Assembly: GCF_018399035.1 (NCBI RefSeq)
Contig: NZ_CP073760.1
Location: 1 to 64,000, forward strand
Source: Thiocapsa sp.
GTDB lineage: Bacteria; Pseudomonadota; Gammaproteobacteria; Chromatiales; Chromatiaceae
Direction of reading: 5' to 3'
DNA length: 64,000 nt
Positions 18,799 through 27,266 of the stretch are shown here, piece after piece. Every line of letters begins with the position of its first letter. Positions within the stretch are counted from its first letter, which is position 1. The position numbers were made by a program, and so were the translations under genes. Under the pieces are notes generated by a model. The model was not told where the DNA came from, searched no databases, and was given only the letters and a program-made list of their open reading frames with translations.

Positions 18799-19461
18799 TT
18801 AGCGCCATTCGTGGCCGTACCCGTATTCGAACACCTGTCCAAATTTCGGGGTTCGCATGTACGGTTGCATTTGGCTTAAATACCTGTTTTTAAATAACCC
18901 ATACGTTCTCCTGAAATACGGGAGAGCCCCGATCTCAAGCAGTTGGGTAATAAAAGATGGCACTTGCCTGAACCCCGTCAGCGCTTGGAAGCCGTCCGCT
19001 AGTTTAGTCGCAAACCGGCTACTAACCTCTTTTGTGATCAACTTGACGACCAGCTTCTCAAGATCATCGCTCAAGCGAGGACAATGAATCAGATCATTCC
19101 TTCCCTGCTGCGCCCGTTCCAGCACTTCACTGGGCACAATGCGAACAGACATTTCCATTATCTTTTCTTCTTCATCACTGACCGTCAGCTGTATATTCAC
19201 ACTCAGACAGTTCATCTGCCGGATCAGCTTTTCCCGCTCTTCCGGAGAACTGTTTGCTTTCAGTCGCTCGCCGTGCCGCTCCATATCCATGATCTTCTTC
19301 ACTAGACTGGAATCGATCTTCGGAAAAAAAATATTCAAAAAGCGATAAAAAGGGAGCAGCTTTTCTGTGGAAACAGTGTTTGCGCTAAGATAAATCGGCG
19401 AGAAGTGAATCGGATCGGCATGCAACAAAGACGCTTTGCGGGTCATATCATCGGCCCTCAA
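18799..19461 (-). CDS. hypothetical protein, atypically AT-rich
   Basis: 220 residues, no family recognised. The protein is charged and mainly helical-looking, with KKIMDMERHGERLKANSSPEEREKLIRQ and a C-terminal aromatic tail, and no signal peptide or clear membrane span. Codon use is much more AT-rich than any neighbour (frequent AAA, ATT, CTT), a sign of recent transfer. ATG 19446 is an alternative start. Flanks are also AT-rich to about 19700. No partner gene is recognisable nearby. Confidence 0.6.
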   Translation of the reverse strand: MRADDMTRKASLLHADPIHFSPIYLSANTVSTEKLLPFYRFLNIFFPKIDSSLVKKIMDMERHGERLKANSSPEEREKLIRQMNCLSVNIQLTVSDEEEKIMEMSVRIVPSEVLERAQQGRNDLIHCPRLSDDLEKLVVKLITKEVSSRFATKLADGFQALTGFRQVPSFITQLLEIGALPYFRRTYGLFKNRYLSQMQPYMRTPKFGQVFEYGYGHEWR

Positions 19462-19820
19462 GTATTACATAAGTGAAGTGGGCGCCAAGATCAGGACAAT
19501 TTCTGCCTGAAGTTAAGCCAGCCTGCTCGTCTCGATTGCTGAAGTAGACCCTACTAAGTCTAGGGCAATCGCATCACGCTTTCCTAATATCGGTGTGCTC
19601 TGATGTGATACGATTGGCCTGGCCCATGCGATGCATAATTTAAACGAACGGGTTGCCGCTTTACAGTAAAGAAATGTGAATCCATGTCAGGGCTATCGCA
19701 TCGATGCATTAGCGAATACTGCTGGATAACCGAGTCATTCATTCCAATTCGTGACGAGATACGGTTGGAACAACACCCTGCCCAGCGGGGGCAACGCCGG
19801 GGATGCCGGGGTTCGCTCTG
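19462..19820. other. intergenic, AT-rich then GC-rich
   Basis: Nothing coding is supported. Composition changes from AT-rich (with the transferred gene) to GC-rich near 19770, marking the likely edge of the imported segment. Confidence 0.3.
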
Positions 19821-20285
19821 CTGACCCCGGCAACGCGCCCGACCAGCTGCCGTCATCGCCCACGAGATCGCGCACGTGTTGGCGGACCACTCCAACGAGC
19901 GCTTGACCCAAGAGCTTGCGGTCCAGGGCGGGCTGATGCTGGTGGATCTGTTCGCCGAGGAGCCGGGAAGTCGCAAGCACGAGGTGCTGCGCGGGGCGCT
20001 GGGCATCGGGGCGAAGTGCGGTTTGCTGCTGCCCTACAGCCGAACCCACGAGCGCGAGGCGGCTCGCATCGGCCGCGATCTGATGGCGCAGGCCGGCTTC
20101 GATCCCGTGCCGGCGTTGCGCTCTGGCGGAACATGGCCGCCGCCGGCGGGGTCAGCCGTTGGCCTTCCTCTCCCCCCTCCCACGACACGCGCATGGAGGA
20201 GCTGGACACGGGCATGGAGCAGGCCGTCGAGATCTATCGGCAGGCCCGTGCCGCGGGGCGTGAGCCGGAGTGTATGCCGCAGTGA
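19821..20285 (+). pseudogene. M48-family metallopeptidase, N-terminally truncated and frameshifted
   Basis: A zinc-peptidase remnant. AAVIAHEIAHVLADHSNERLTQ carries HExxH, and SRTHEREAARIGRDLMAQAGFDP carries the third zinc ligand Glu, as in LoiP/YcaL-type M48 proteins. There is an in-frame stop at 19820 and no start or signal sequence. After about 20115 the family sequence RNMAAAGG...SHDTRMEELDTGMEQAVEIYRQA continues in another frame to 20285. Both lesions mark a decayed gene. Confidence 0.75.
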
Positions 20286-20324
20286 GGAGGACGTCGGGCA
20301 TCCCGTGCCGTCCCGGACGCCCTC

Positions 20325-20517
20325 TAAACCGCGTCCAGAGCGAGATGCTCACTTTCGAGTGAGCTCGAAGGTTGGTGAATCCACGACCCTTAGCGGGGGA
20401 CGCGGTTTAAAATTTTATATTTTTTAATACTTTAAACCGCGCCGGCTCCAGTGGCTCTGAAATCCGCCGGGGCCGATCCCATCCAAAAACATCGCATACC
20501 GCACAGGGCGCGGTTTA
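20325..20517 (+). repeat. composite A3-linker-B3 palindromic repeat
   Basis: A3 (20325-20409, 85 bp) is a near-consensus A unit ending ACGCGGTTTA. A 23-bp AT-only linker rich in T runs (20410-20432) follows, then B3 (20433-20517, 85 bp) in inverted B orientation (starts TAAACCGCGCCGGCTCC, ends GGGCGCGGTTTA). The same composite occurs at 44693-44885. B3 abuts the broken end of a sulfotransferase-like gene. Confidence 0.9.
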
Positions 20518-20672
20518 AATGCAAGCGTGAACCAAAGATTGTCCAGAGATTCGTTGAGGTCGCTGCCGAGGAAGAACCCAACCCGCATCAACATCTCGGC
20601 GATAAGGCGCGTTCCGCACCCGCCGACACCTCCGATGGCCACCGGAGTCTCGATTTGCACGTTCGAAATCAT
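20518..20672 (-). pseudogene. N-terminal fragment of a sulfotransferase-like protein
   Basis: Starts at ATG 20672 and reads PVAIGGVGGCGTRLIAEML with LGSDLNESLDNLWFTL, the 5'-phosphosulfate (PAPS)-binding N-terminus of sulfotransferase-family proteins. After NLWFTL the reading frame runs into repeat B3 and the rest of the gene is not found on the other side of the composite repeat. Truncation therefore coincides with the repeat boundary. Confidence 0.6.
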
Positions 20673-20891
20673 AAGATTCGCCTAAACCGCTCGCGACGGC
20701 TCGATTCCGCCCTTCGCAGGTTTCGCGTCGAAGGTCCACTGCTGCTGCCGAGGACCCCGACACCTCTGCGGTTACCCGCACCCTGAATCGAGTGCTCCCG
20801 GCCGCCGCGGTCCGGGAGCGCTCCACGCGCGAGTCCTTTGCTGGGGCCAAGCATCTTCATCCTTGAAATGACGCGAACAGGGGACTCTGTG

Positions 20892-22114
20892 TTACTGGTT
20901 TCTCAGGCATGCGTTGAAGATGTCGGATGCATCTTGGTTATCGGACTCGGTGCTGCGGAAAACCGGCGAACCCATCTCTTGCCAGAATTCACCCGCCCCG
21001 GCGGATGGAGGATTGCTGCAGTTCATACGGCACCGCCGGTGACTGGTGAGGCCATTCAGGAAGGGGCCATTCATCGCCCCGGCAGGGTCGGTGAATCGAT
21101 TGTTGTCGGTATCCGGAAACTCGGCCGTAGGATGCCTCCAGCTCAGGAACCATCCGCCTCCGTCGGCACCGGCGGTAAGATCGCCTCCGATATATTTCGA
21201 CGCCTGATCGCCCGGCGTCGTATCGGTCTCGTACCACTCGACCGAGGCAATCTGCTGGATGACATCGCCATTGAAAGGAGCCGCTACAGGGTAACCGAAG
21301 GCGATCGTCAATTGGGATGACGGCCAGTTGTAGGTCAGTCCGGAATAACCGGTGATATCCCCGATTGCGCTGAAGCGCTCGTCTCCGGTCGGGTTGGTGA
21401 TCAGGCAGGCGTAGTCATAATCGTAGTCGCCCCTGAAATGATAAGCGTTGGCCGCATAGACACCCCTCGTCGCCCAGCAGCCTATTCCATTTAGAGGTCC
21501 GCTTTGGTTGTAGCCCGGACAGAAAAGGAAGTTTGTTCCCCAAGTCCCCGCCCATTGCTCACGCAATGAGCAGCCGTTGCGATTACACTGCGTCCGATCA
21601 CGGTTGCGGAGCAGACGCGATCTTTTCCGTCCAGCGTCAGAAAGAGCTTTCCGTGAATGGATCTAGGCCATACCTGATAGGAACCCTGCATGCTCCAGCG
21701 CTGAAAAGGGGGGTAAGGCCCATCCTGAGGATTCGCTGGTGGGGAGCCGAAGGTTGACTGAATTTGGTTCGGCATCGCGCTGTCGAGTGCGATGGCCGAG
21801 GTATCAAACGTCTCGAAATCCGAATCCTCGGAAATGGGGGGGCGGCCCGGGATGAGGATCGGTGGATCGGAATGCGTTTCAAAGACCTCGGTCGACTGCA
21901 TTGATTGGCTGTCGGTGTCGGGTCGTCTTTGAAGCACGACCGGGAGCGCCTTCTCCATTCGCTCCGAGGACCAGTAAGTCTCAGTACTCAGAGATTGCGC
22001 TGCAATCAGATCCACCGGCATTGAAACCGTGCCTTCAGGAGGAGCAGAGGATACCTTTGAGGACAGGGTAACTGCCCCCAAGATGATCACCGTGACAAGT
22101 TGTACCCTATTCAT
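20892..22114 (-). pseudogene. trypsin-like secreted protease, frameshifted, catalytic Ser replaced
   Basis: ATG 22114 follows AAAAGGATC and opens a signal peptide (MNRVQLVTVIILGAVTLSS). A pro-region follows, then an S1-type domain with CSATVIGRSVIATAAHC (catalytic His). The frame changes just after this, near 21575 in a GGGCGGGG run. The rest is in the second frame: FLFCPGYNQSG, a candidate Asp in GDYDYDYACLI, and the active-site region LTAGADGGGWFLSW. Related proteases have GxSGG here, but the codon reads GAC (Asp). Both the frameshift and the Ser loss argue for a non-functional or pseudo-protease. Cys residues suggest a secreted or periplasmic location. Confidence 0.7.
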
Positions 22115-22318
22115 TTGATTGATCCTTTTCTTTATGTTTAGGGGGCGAAGCGTTTCCTTCGTGTGCCGTTCAGAATATCCGAGCATTATGCTCGTACACA
22201 AACTAATTCATGTATGATTTCGGTTTCAAGTAAAGAAATGTAAAGTAACGTAGCCGTAACATTCGGATTTGCAAAACCATACGTTGTGATGCCCTACGCT
22301 TGATTAGGGTTATGGGCG

Positions 22319-22473
22319 AAACGATGATCAAGGCCCCCGATGGCCTTGATCATCGTTTGGTCCAGCTGCTGGCGATCCTTGCGTCGTCAGGGCTTCCAGC
22401 CCTGATTCCGTCAGGCCAGGATGGCCTGACGACGCATTCGGTGGCCGCTGTGGGCGAAGGGATGATCGAGGCC
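22319..22473 (+). repeat. family C palindromic element, copy 1, with flanking inverted arm
   Basis: The 132-bp element (22342-22473) has ends GGCCTTGATCATC and GATGATCGAGGCC (13-bp inverted repeats, one mismatch). Inside is a cruciform (22382-22434) with outer arms CGTCGTCAGG/CCTGACGACG and two inner hairpins, CAGGGC-TTCC-AGCCCTG and CAGGCC-AGGA-TGGCCTG. Just outside, AAACGATGATCAAGGCC (22319-22335) is a perfect 17-bp inverted match to 22342-22358. Further short palindromes continue to about 22600. No gene lies in 22202-22646. Confidence 0.85.
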
Positions 22474-22646
22474 ATCCCGATCGACTCTCAAGGCTTCGAG
22501 TCGATTCCCCGGCGGCGCAGGTCGATCATTGCGCGATCCGGCGGGGTTCACCATCGTCGGCTTGCGCCGCATGCACCTGCCGCATTCGGGCCGATCCAGA
22601 ATGAGTAGCGGGATAATAAATCTTTCACCTTTTTCTCAACCTCAGT

Positions 22647-23075
22647 TCAGGTCGAATGACCATGCAGGATCTCTTCTTGCTTCCAGGGGCAGCTCGCGGG
22701 AAAGGTCTCGAAGCCGATGCCGCTTTCTCGACTCGCCTCGGTGCGGGCATCGAGCCAGACATCCTCCCACCACTCCGCATCCTCGAGACACTGGCGCAGG
22801 CTCGGAGTCTTGTTCAGTCGGCGCTGCAACGCGCGGCGCTGTTCGCGAATGGTACACTCCCAGCTCGCACCGCGACGCTCGGGCTGAACATCCCATTTCA
22901 ATAAGTGCGCCAGCAGCACGCTCATGCGACTTGCCAATTCGCGTTGTTCGCTTTTGCCCACGTCCTCGATCTCCTCGGCCAAATGCAGGATATCGACCTG
23001 ATCGAAGCGCCCGGCACGCAGCAGGTTCGCTTGCTCATTGGCCCAGGCGATGATGTCTTGGTCATAACGAATCAT
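22647..23075 (-). CDS. DUF29 domain-containing protein
   Basis: 142 residues beginning MIRYDQDIIAWANEQANLLRAGRFDQVD, the usual DUF29 opening, then LAEEIEDVGKSEQRELASRMSVLLAHLLKW and a helical C-terminus. DUF29 proteins are cytosolic and of unknown function, abundant in cyanobacteria and purple sulfur bacteria, often beside repeats. ATG 23075 is preferred to 23087 since the family normally starts close to the Y-D motif. A paralogue is at 49155-49619. Confidence 0.8.
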   Translation of the reverse strand: MIRYDQDIIAWANEQANLLRAGRFDQVDILHLAEEIEDVGKSEQRELASRMSVLLAHLLKWDVQPERRGASWECTIREQRRALQRRLNKTPSLRQCLEDAEWWEDVWLDARTEASRESGIGFETFPASCPWKQEEILHGHST

Positions 23076-23233
23076 GGGCCACCTCATATCAGTTGTGTTG
23101 TGTGGATGCTCGGCGCTGACGGATCACCTCCGCCATGGCAACCTGAAACCGGAGATCGCTGCCACTTGGCAGCGCGAGAGGATGCGGTGCTTCCCCAGCG
23201 AAAACCTCCGTGCCTACTGCGTGTAAGGCGGTG

Positions 23234-24220
23234 TCAGGTCCCGACTTGGGCCTCGCCGGTCAGCTCGGGTGCAGCGCGAATGATCTTGCTGATGCGCGAG
23301 CAGTGCAGCCCGAAATAGTCACCGATCTCCTGCATCGTGTATCCGCCGCTCGCGTAGGCGGCTTTGATCGCCTGATTGCGATCCGCATGCGCCCGCTCGT
23401 AATTCGGCAACGCACGTGGAACCGGCCGACGTTTGGCTTGGGGGACCTCGCGCAGATCCCGGTCCTGCGGGATCTTCCGTTGCATGGCCTCGACGAAGGC
23501 CTCCGAGCCGAGAAAGACCTGCTGCTTGACGGACTCCCAAGGCGAGGGCTGCCCCTTGCCGGCGGCCACGAAGGACCGGTAACCCACGACCGCTTCCGCT
23601 TCCGTCCGACCGAACGCCGAGAGGATCGCGTGCGTCTCGAGCCCCATTCCGGGGCCGCGTCCTCGCCGATCATCGCCCGATAGCTGCTCCAGGGATAGTC
23701 TTCCGGCGAGCGAACCATGCGCGGGCCTCGATCATCCGTTCGCCCACATCGGCCACCAATTGCGTAGTCAGGCCATCCTGGCCTGACAGAATCAGGGCTG
23801 GAAGCCCTGACTACGCAGGGACCGCAAGCAGTTGGACCGGACGATGATCAAGGCCAGCACCACGTATCGTGCGACTTCCAGGAGATACGCCTCCTTCTGA
23901 ATGAGGATGGCCTTGTAGCGTCCCTGAAAGACATGCCCGACACGTTGGTGAACCCGATTGAAGCGCTGCGTGTAGACGCCGTTGAGCTCGCGCATCCCTT
24001 TGGAGAGATTGCCGTCCGGTGTCTCGACGAGTAGATGATAATGGTTGGTCATCAGGCAGTCTGCGTGGATGACCCAGTTGAATCGCTCCCACACGCCTGC
24101 GAGCACATCGAAAAACATCTGCCGGTCACCGACGTCTCGAACAATGTCCTCCCGTCCGTCACCGCGCGAAGTGACGTGATAGAGCACACCGGCAAACTCG
24201 AGTCGCAGGGGTCTGGCCAT
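23234..24220 (-). pseudogene. REP-associated tyrosine transposase (Y1_Tnp), split by a 132-bp element
   Basis: The N-terminal part (24220 to about 23856) has MARPLRLEFAGVLYHVTSRG, the HUH motif in LMTNHYHLLVET, and the catalytic Tyr region NGVYTQRFNRVHQRVGHVFQGRYK. After LLEVARYVVL the sequence enters family C element C2. The transposase resumes near 23719 with MVRSPEDYPWSSYRAMIGE, the next block of this family. A frameshift near 23645 moves the C-terminal part (LSAFGRTEAEAVVGYRSFV...AYASGGYTMQEIGDYFGLH, a helix-turn-helix) to another frame ending at 23234. Such enzymes move REP hairpins. This copy is broken twice and cannot be active. Confidence 0.85.
23724..23855 (-). repeat. family C element, copy 2, inserted in transposase gene
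   Basis: Same 132-bp length and 13-bp ends as copy 1 (read on the minus strand from GGCCTTGATCATC to GATGATCGAGGCC). It has the same central cruciform with CGTAGTCAGG arms. It interrupts the Y1 transposase between its VARYVVL and MVRSPEDYPW blocks, replacing a few codons; no clear target duplication was seen. Confidence 0.85.
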
Positions 24221-24537
24221 GACTCCAAAAATAGCTCGGAAAAGGCATAAGTCAAGACCTAACCGTACGCCGTAAAAGGCTGATTAACTTGCCGTTTGAA
24301 GTCCAGCCAATGGAGTTGCTCGTACACCATTGTAGTGCCCCGGAGCGGCGTTTGGGTAACCAAGGGTCGTGAGTTTCGCGGGTGCAAAACCGCAGGCCGC
24401 AGCGCAAGCGAACCTGGATGTAGCCTCGTCACTTCATCGAAGAAGCCGACCCTGTGGTCAGAAGGGGAAGGCCGCCGTCGGCGGGACCAGACAACGAGAG
24501 CGTCTCGCCGGTTCTTCCGGGGTAGCAGGGGTGGCAT
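24221..24537. other. 5' flank of group II intron remnant, no gene
   Basis: No supported gene. GC-rich sequence with short stems between the transposase and the reverse-transcriptase fragment; probably the remaining ribozyme domains I-IV of the intron whose protein fragment follows, but I could not identify the 5' end. Confidence 0.35.
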
Positions 24538-24889
24538 GTGGTGGAAGTTGATCGGTACTTGGCGACACTGCGCGAGGAACTGGAACAGAAGACGTATCGC
24601 GCGGATGGCGTGCGTCGGGTTTGGATACCCAAGCCGGATGGCAGCGAGCGCCCGTTGGGGATTCCCACGGTCCGGGATCGGAGGCTACTTCAACTACCAC
24701 GCGGTGCCGGGCAATCTCAAACGCCTGGACGGCTTCCGAGCGGAGGTCACCCGCGCCTGGCGACAGTCCCTGATGCGGCGCAGTCACAAGCACCGGATGC
24801 CTTGGTCGAGGTGTAACAGGCTGGTTCGAAAATATCTACCGTCGGTGAAACTGGCTCACCCCTACCCGACGGTTCGCTTCGCGTCATGA
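24538..24889 (+). pseudogene. ltrA: group II intron reverse transcriptase/maturase with internal deletion
   Basis: The first part reads VDRYLATLREELEQKTYRADGVRRV and WIPKPDGSERPLGIPTVRDR, the RT0-RT1 region of group II intron proteins. At about 24680 it jumps, in another frame, to GGYFNYHAVPGNLKRLDGF...TRAWRQSLMRRS...YLPSVKLAHPYPTVRFAS, the X/maturase domain and C-terminus. The catalytic YADD block and most of the RT domain are deleted. Domain V follows directly. Confidence 0.8.
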
Positions 24890-24898
24890 CCCGAGGCA

Positions 24899-24970
24899 GG
24901 AGCCGTACGGTAATTCCGCACGTACGGATCTGTGCGGGGGGCGGGGGGTAACCTCCGTCCCTACCGCGAC
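24899..24970 (+). mobile_element. group II intron domains V-VI (3' end, copy 2)
   Basis: GAGCCGTACGG...CCGCACGTACGGATCT is a domain V hairpin with the AGCCGT/ACGGWTCT pattern, directly after the stop of the reverse-transcriptase fragment. A GC-rich domain VI-like hairpin follows to about 24970. Confidence 0.7.
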
Positions 24971-25157
24971 CCCAGGTTTCACCGCGCTGCGGCGCCTCGG
25001 CGTGCGTGGACGCGCGCTCGGGGTGGCCGGCTGTCGGCGCGGGGCCTGGTTCATGGCGCGTCATATCGTCGTCAACCAAGCGTTGAAAACCGCAACATTG
25101 AATCGACACGGATTCACTCTACCGTGGACGCTTGCGGGCTAAGCCCGCTGGGCTCAA

Positions 25158-25233
25158 CCGCCGGATGCGGAAAACCGCATGTCCGGGGGTGTGGGAGGGC
25201 TGACGGGCGCAATCCCGTCAGCCCGACCCGATC
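25158..25233 (+). mobile_element. group II intron domains V-VI (3' end, copy 3)
   Basis: CCGGATGCG-GAAAAC-CGCATGTCCGG (25162-25186) forms domain V. GGGCTGACGGG (25198-25208) and CCCGTCAGCCC (25215-25225) form an 11-bp perfect domain VI stem, and the element ends GACCCGAT exactly as the copy at 5322. The 25-bp-scale similarity shows a second intron or a nested insertion; 24971-25157 contains no gene. Confidence 0.65.
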
Positions 25234-25301
25234 GCGGGCTAGATTAGAGCGATGGAACTTTGCGGCAATCTGCCGTACATTAGGAGAAGGAGGAATATCT
25301 T

Positions 25302-25583
25302 ATGCCATCAGCGACTTCAACCGCCCGCCTTGAGGCCCGAATCAGCACCGAGCTGCACGCGATGCTCAAGCGTGCTGCGGAGATCCAGGGTCGCACCATG
25401 ACCGACTTCGTGGTTTCGGCCGTCCAAGAGGCCGCCCAGCGCGCTATCGAGCAGGCCGAAGTCATCCGGCTATCGCAGGCCGATTCGCAACGCTTTGCGG
25501 AGGCCCTGTTGTCACCGCCACCGCCCACCCCTTCCCTGGAGCGTGCTTTCGAGCGTCGCCGTAGGTTGGTGGCCGCCGAGTGA
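25302..25583 (+). CDS. DUF1778 antitoxin (TacA-like, ribbon-helix-helix)
   Basis: 93 residues: STARLEARISTELHAMLKRAAEIQGRTMTDFVVSAVQEAA is the DUF1778 ribbon-helix-helix that binds its own promoter; the C-terminal part would wrap the toxin. A strong AAGGAGG site (25287-25293) precedes ATG 25302. The stop overlaps the toxin start by 4 nt. The pair forms a TacAT-type type II toxin-antitoxin module, likely autoregulated. Confidence 0.9.
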   Translation: MPSATSTARLEARISTELHAMLKRAAEIQGRTMTDFVVSAVQEAAQRAIEQAEVIRLSQADSQRFAEALLSPPPPTPSLERAFERRRRLVAAE

Positions 25584-26098
25584 GCGGCGCGCCGTTTTGC
25601 ATCGTACCGCTCGAAGCCGCACATGACCGCACAACCTTCGAAAGCGCCTCGGCAACGCTGGATCGCTATTTTCGCCACCAGATCACCCAGGATATTCGCC
25701 GCAGGGTGACCGCATCCTTCGTGGCCCTCACCCAAGAGGGGCGCATTGCGGGGTACTACACCCTGGCATCCGCGAGCATCTTGCTGGCCGACCTCCCGGC
25801 CACGACATCCAAGAAGCTGCCGCGCTATCCTTCGGTACCGGCCGTGCGCATGGGGCGCTTGGCAGTCGATCGGAGCTTCCAGGGGCAGGGCCTCGGCGGC
25901 GCGCTGCTGGCCGACGCGCTCGAACGTGCCGCCCGCTCCGAGATCGCCGCCTTCAGTCTGGTGGTGGACGCGAAGGACGAATCGGCAGCAGCCTTCTACC
26001 GTCACCACAGCTTCATCGCCTTGCCCGACTCGCCGCTGACGCTCTTCCTGCCGTTGGCGACGATACCACCGTCGTTACGCGGTCTCGGGGCGAACTAG
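25580..26098 (+). CDS. GNAT-fold toxin (TacT/AtaT-like)
   Basis: 172 residues from GTG 25580, overlapping the antitoxin stop. The acetyl-CoA motif VPAVRMGRLAVDRSFQGQGLGGALLADAL (Q-G-x-G) and the C-terminal AAAFYRHHSFIALPDSPLTLFLPL match TacT toxins, which acetylate the amino group of aminoacyl-tRNAs and block translation. The catalytic Tyr in AFYRHHSF is present. Intact and of normal length, so the module is probably active. Confidence 0.9.
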   Translation: MSGAPFCIVPLEAAHDRTTFESASATLDRYFRHQITQDIRRRVTASFVALTQEGRIAGYYTLASASILLADLPATTSKKLPRYPSVPAVRMGRLAVDRSFQGQGLGGALLADALERAARSEIAAFSLVVDAKDESAAAFYRHHSFIALPDSPLTLFLPLATIPPSLRGLGAN

Positions 26099-26125
26099 CT
26101 GCCGCTTACATATTCGTGGTAAGTC

Positions 26126-27144
26126 CCTGAGGTATCCCCAAGAAAATTACACTCTTATCAATACTTTAAATTGCATTATTGGCACGGAATGGAGCATGCG
26201 CGGGAGGTCGTTGTCCCTGGAAAGCGACAAAACCCACCAGGAGATCTCCCGTGCATGTCGGAACCATCTTACACCGCTGCCTCGATCCGTTGCTGTAGTC
26301 CATTCACCGCACACGTCTCGCGACATTGTTGGAGCAGTTGCAAGACGCTTTTCAAGCGCGCAACGGCCACCCCGACGGCGCTCGGCGAAGGCGAGTGGGT
26401 TCGCAGCAATCCGCTGCGCGCCGTCTTCGCCTTGGTGCGCCGAGCGCCCAAGGGCCGTCGCGGCAAGACCGCCTTCGGCAAACGCGCACGCTCCAAGGCC
26501 AGCACGCAGAATGCCCGCAGCGCCCACAAAGAGCCCTGGTTGCTGGTGGCCTCGACTCGCTTCGCCGATTGGCCGGCCAAGCGGCTGGTGCGGCTCTAGG
26601 CCCAGCGCAAGCAAATTGAGCAGAGCTTCCGGGACATGAAGAACCTGCACTTCGGCGAAGGCATGGAGCGCAGCCGCTCGTGCGGCACCGAACGCTTCAC
26701 GGTGCTGGTGCTGATCGCCTCGCTGGCCGCCTTTCTGCTCTGGCTGATCGGCACCGCGGCCGAGCGCGCCGGCGTCCACCGCCGGCTGCATCCGGGCAAC
26801 GGCAAGCGCCGCGTTTACTCGCGGATCTTCCTCGCGCGTCTGCTGCTCCTCCTCGACAGTACCCGCGATGTGCTCGATGAGCTGTTCGCGACCATCGCGC
26901 CACCGGACCAATGGGTTGCGAGCGATCATGACGGCTTGCTTGCCGACGGTGCCGCCGGGGGATGAATTCGTGGCGATACCTCTGGGTCTGTCCCCGGTTT
27001 GCGCCACTGGTTTCCCCCAGGCCGGACTCTCTGGAAAGTCACAAGGAAAGACCCCGAGGTACATGGCCCCGAGGTACACAATCCGCGCCAATAATGCTAT
27101 TCAAAGTTATGATCAGGTTGTCATTTTCCTGGTAATACCTCAGG
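26126..27144 (+). mobile_element. IS4-type insertion element, degenerate
   Basis: The ends CCTGAGGTAT (26126) and ATACCTCAGG (27144) are inverted and homology extends inward about 60 bp: left AAATTGCATTATTGGCACGG pairs with right CCGCGCCAATAATGCTATTC. This defines a 1019-bp element around a broken transposase. No target-site duplication is evident. Confidence 0.7.
26251..26965 (+). pseudogene. IS4-family transposase with two stops and an internal deletion
   Basis: GTG 26251 opens VHVGTILHRCLDPLL, then TAG, then SIHRTRLATLLEQLQDAF: the normal N-terminus with Gln changed to a stop. Most of the DDE domain is missing. The C-terminal part resumes with AKRLVRL, TAG, AQRKQIEQSFRDMK. In IS4 enzymes this is the Y-(2)-R-(3)-E-(6)-K signature, and the stop at 26597-26599 replaces the Tyr codon. 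The tail continues to 26965. Confidence 0.8.
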
Positions 27145-27233
27145 CTCCGACCCCTTTTCGTGGGAAGGGGCAGATTGATGCTCGCTCACGGCTTTGCGCG
27201 GTTGCGTCCCAACGACAGAAGTCCTAGACTCGA

Positions 27234-27252
27234 CCTATGCTTGTCGCATAGG
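27234..27252 (+). promoter_or_regulatory. operator palindrome upstream of vapBC
   Basis: CCTATGC-TTGTC-GCATAGG is a perfect 7-bp inverted repeat 14 bp before the vapB start codon. VapBC complexes bind such palindromes in their own promoters, so this is the probable autoregulatory site. Confidence 0.65.
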
Positions 27253-27266
27253 TATCTGGAGATCCC

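Noticed and set aside
20325..20517. Composite repeats as retron msr-msd RNA
   Set aside because: No retron reverse transcriptase is near any copy; the only RT is a deleted group II maturase and the repeats occur in several unrelated contexts.
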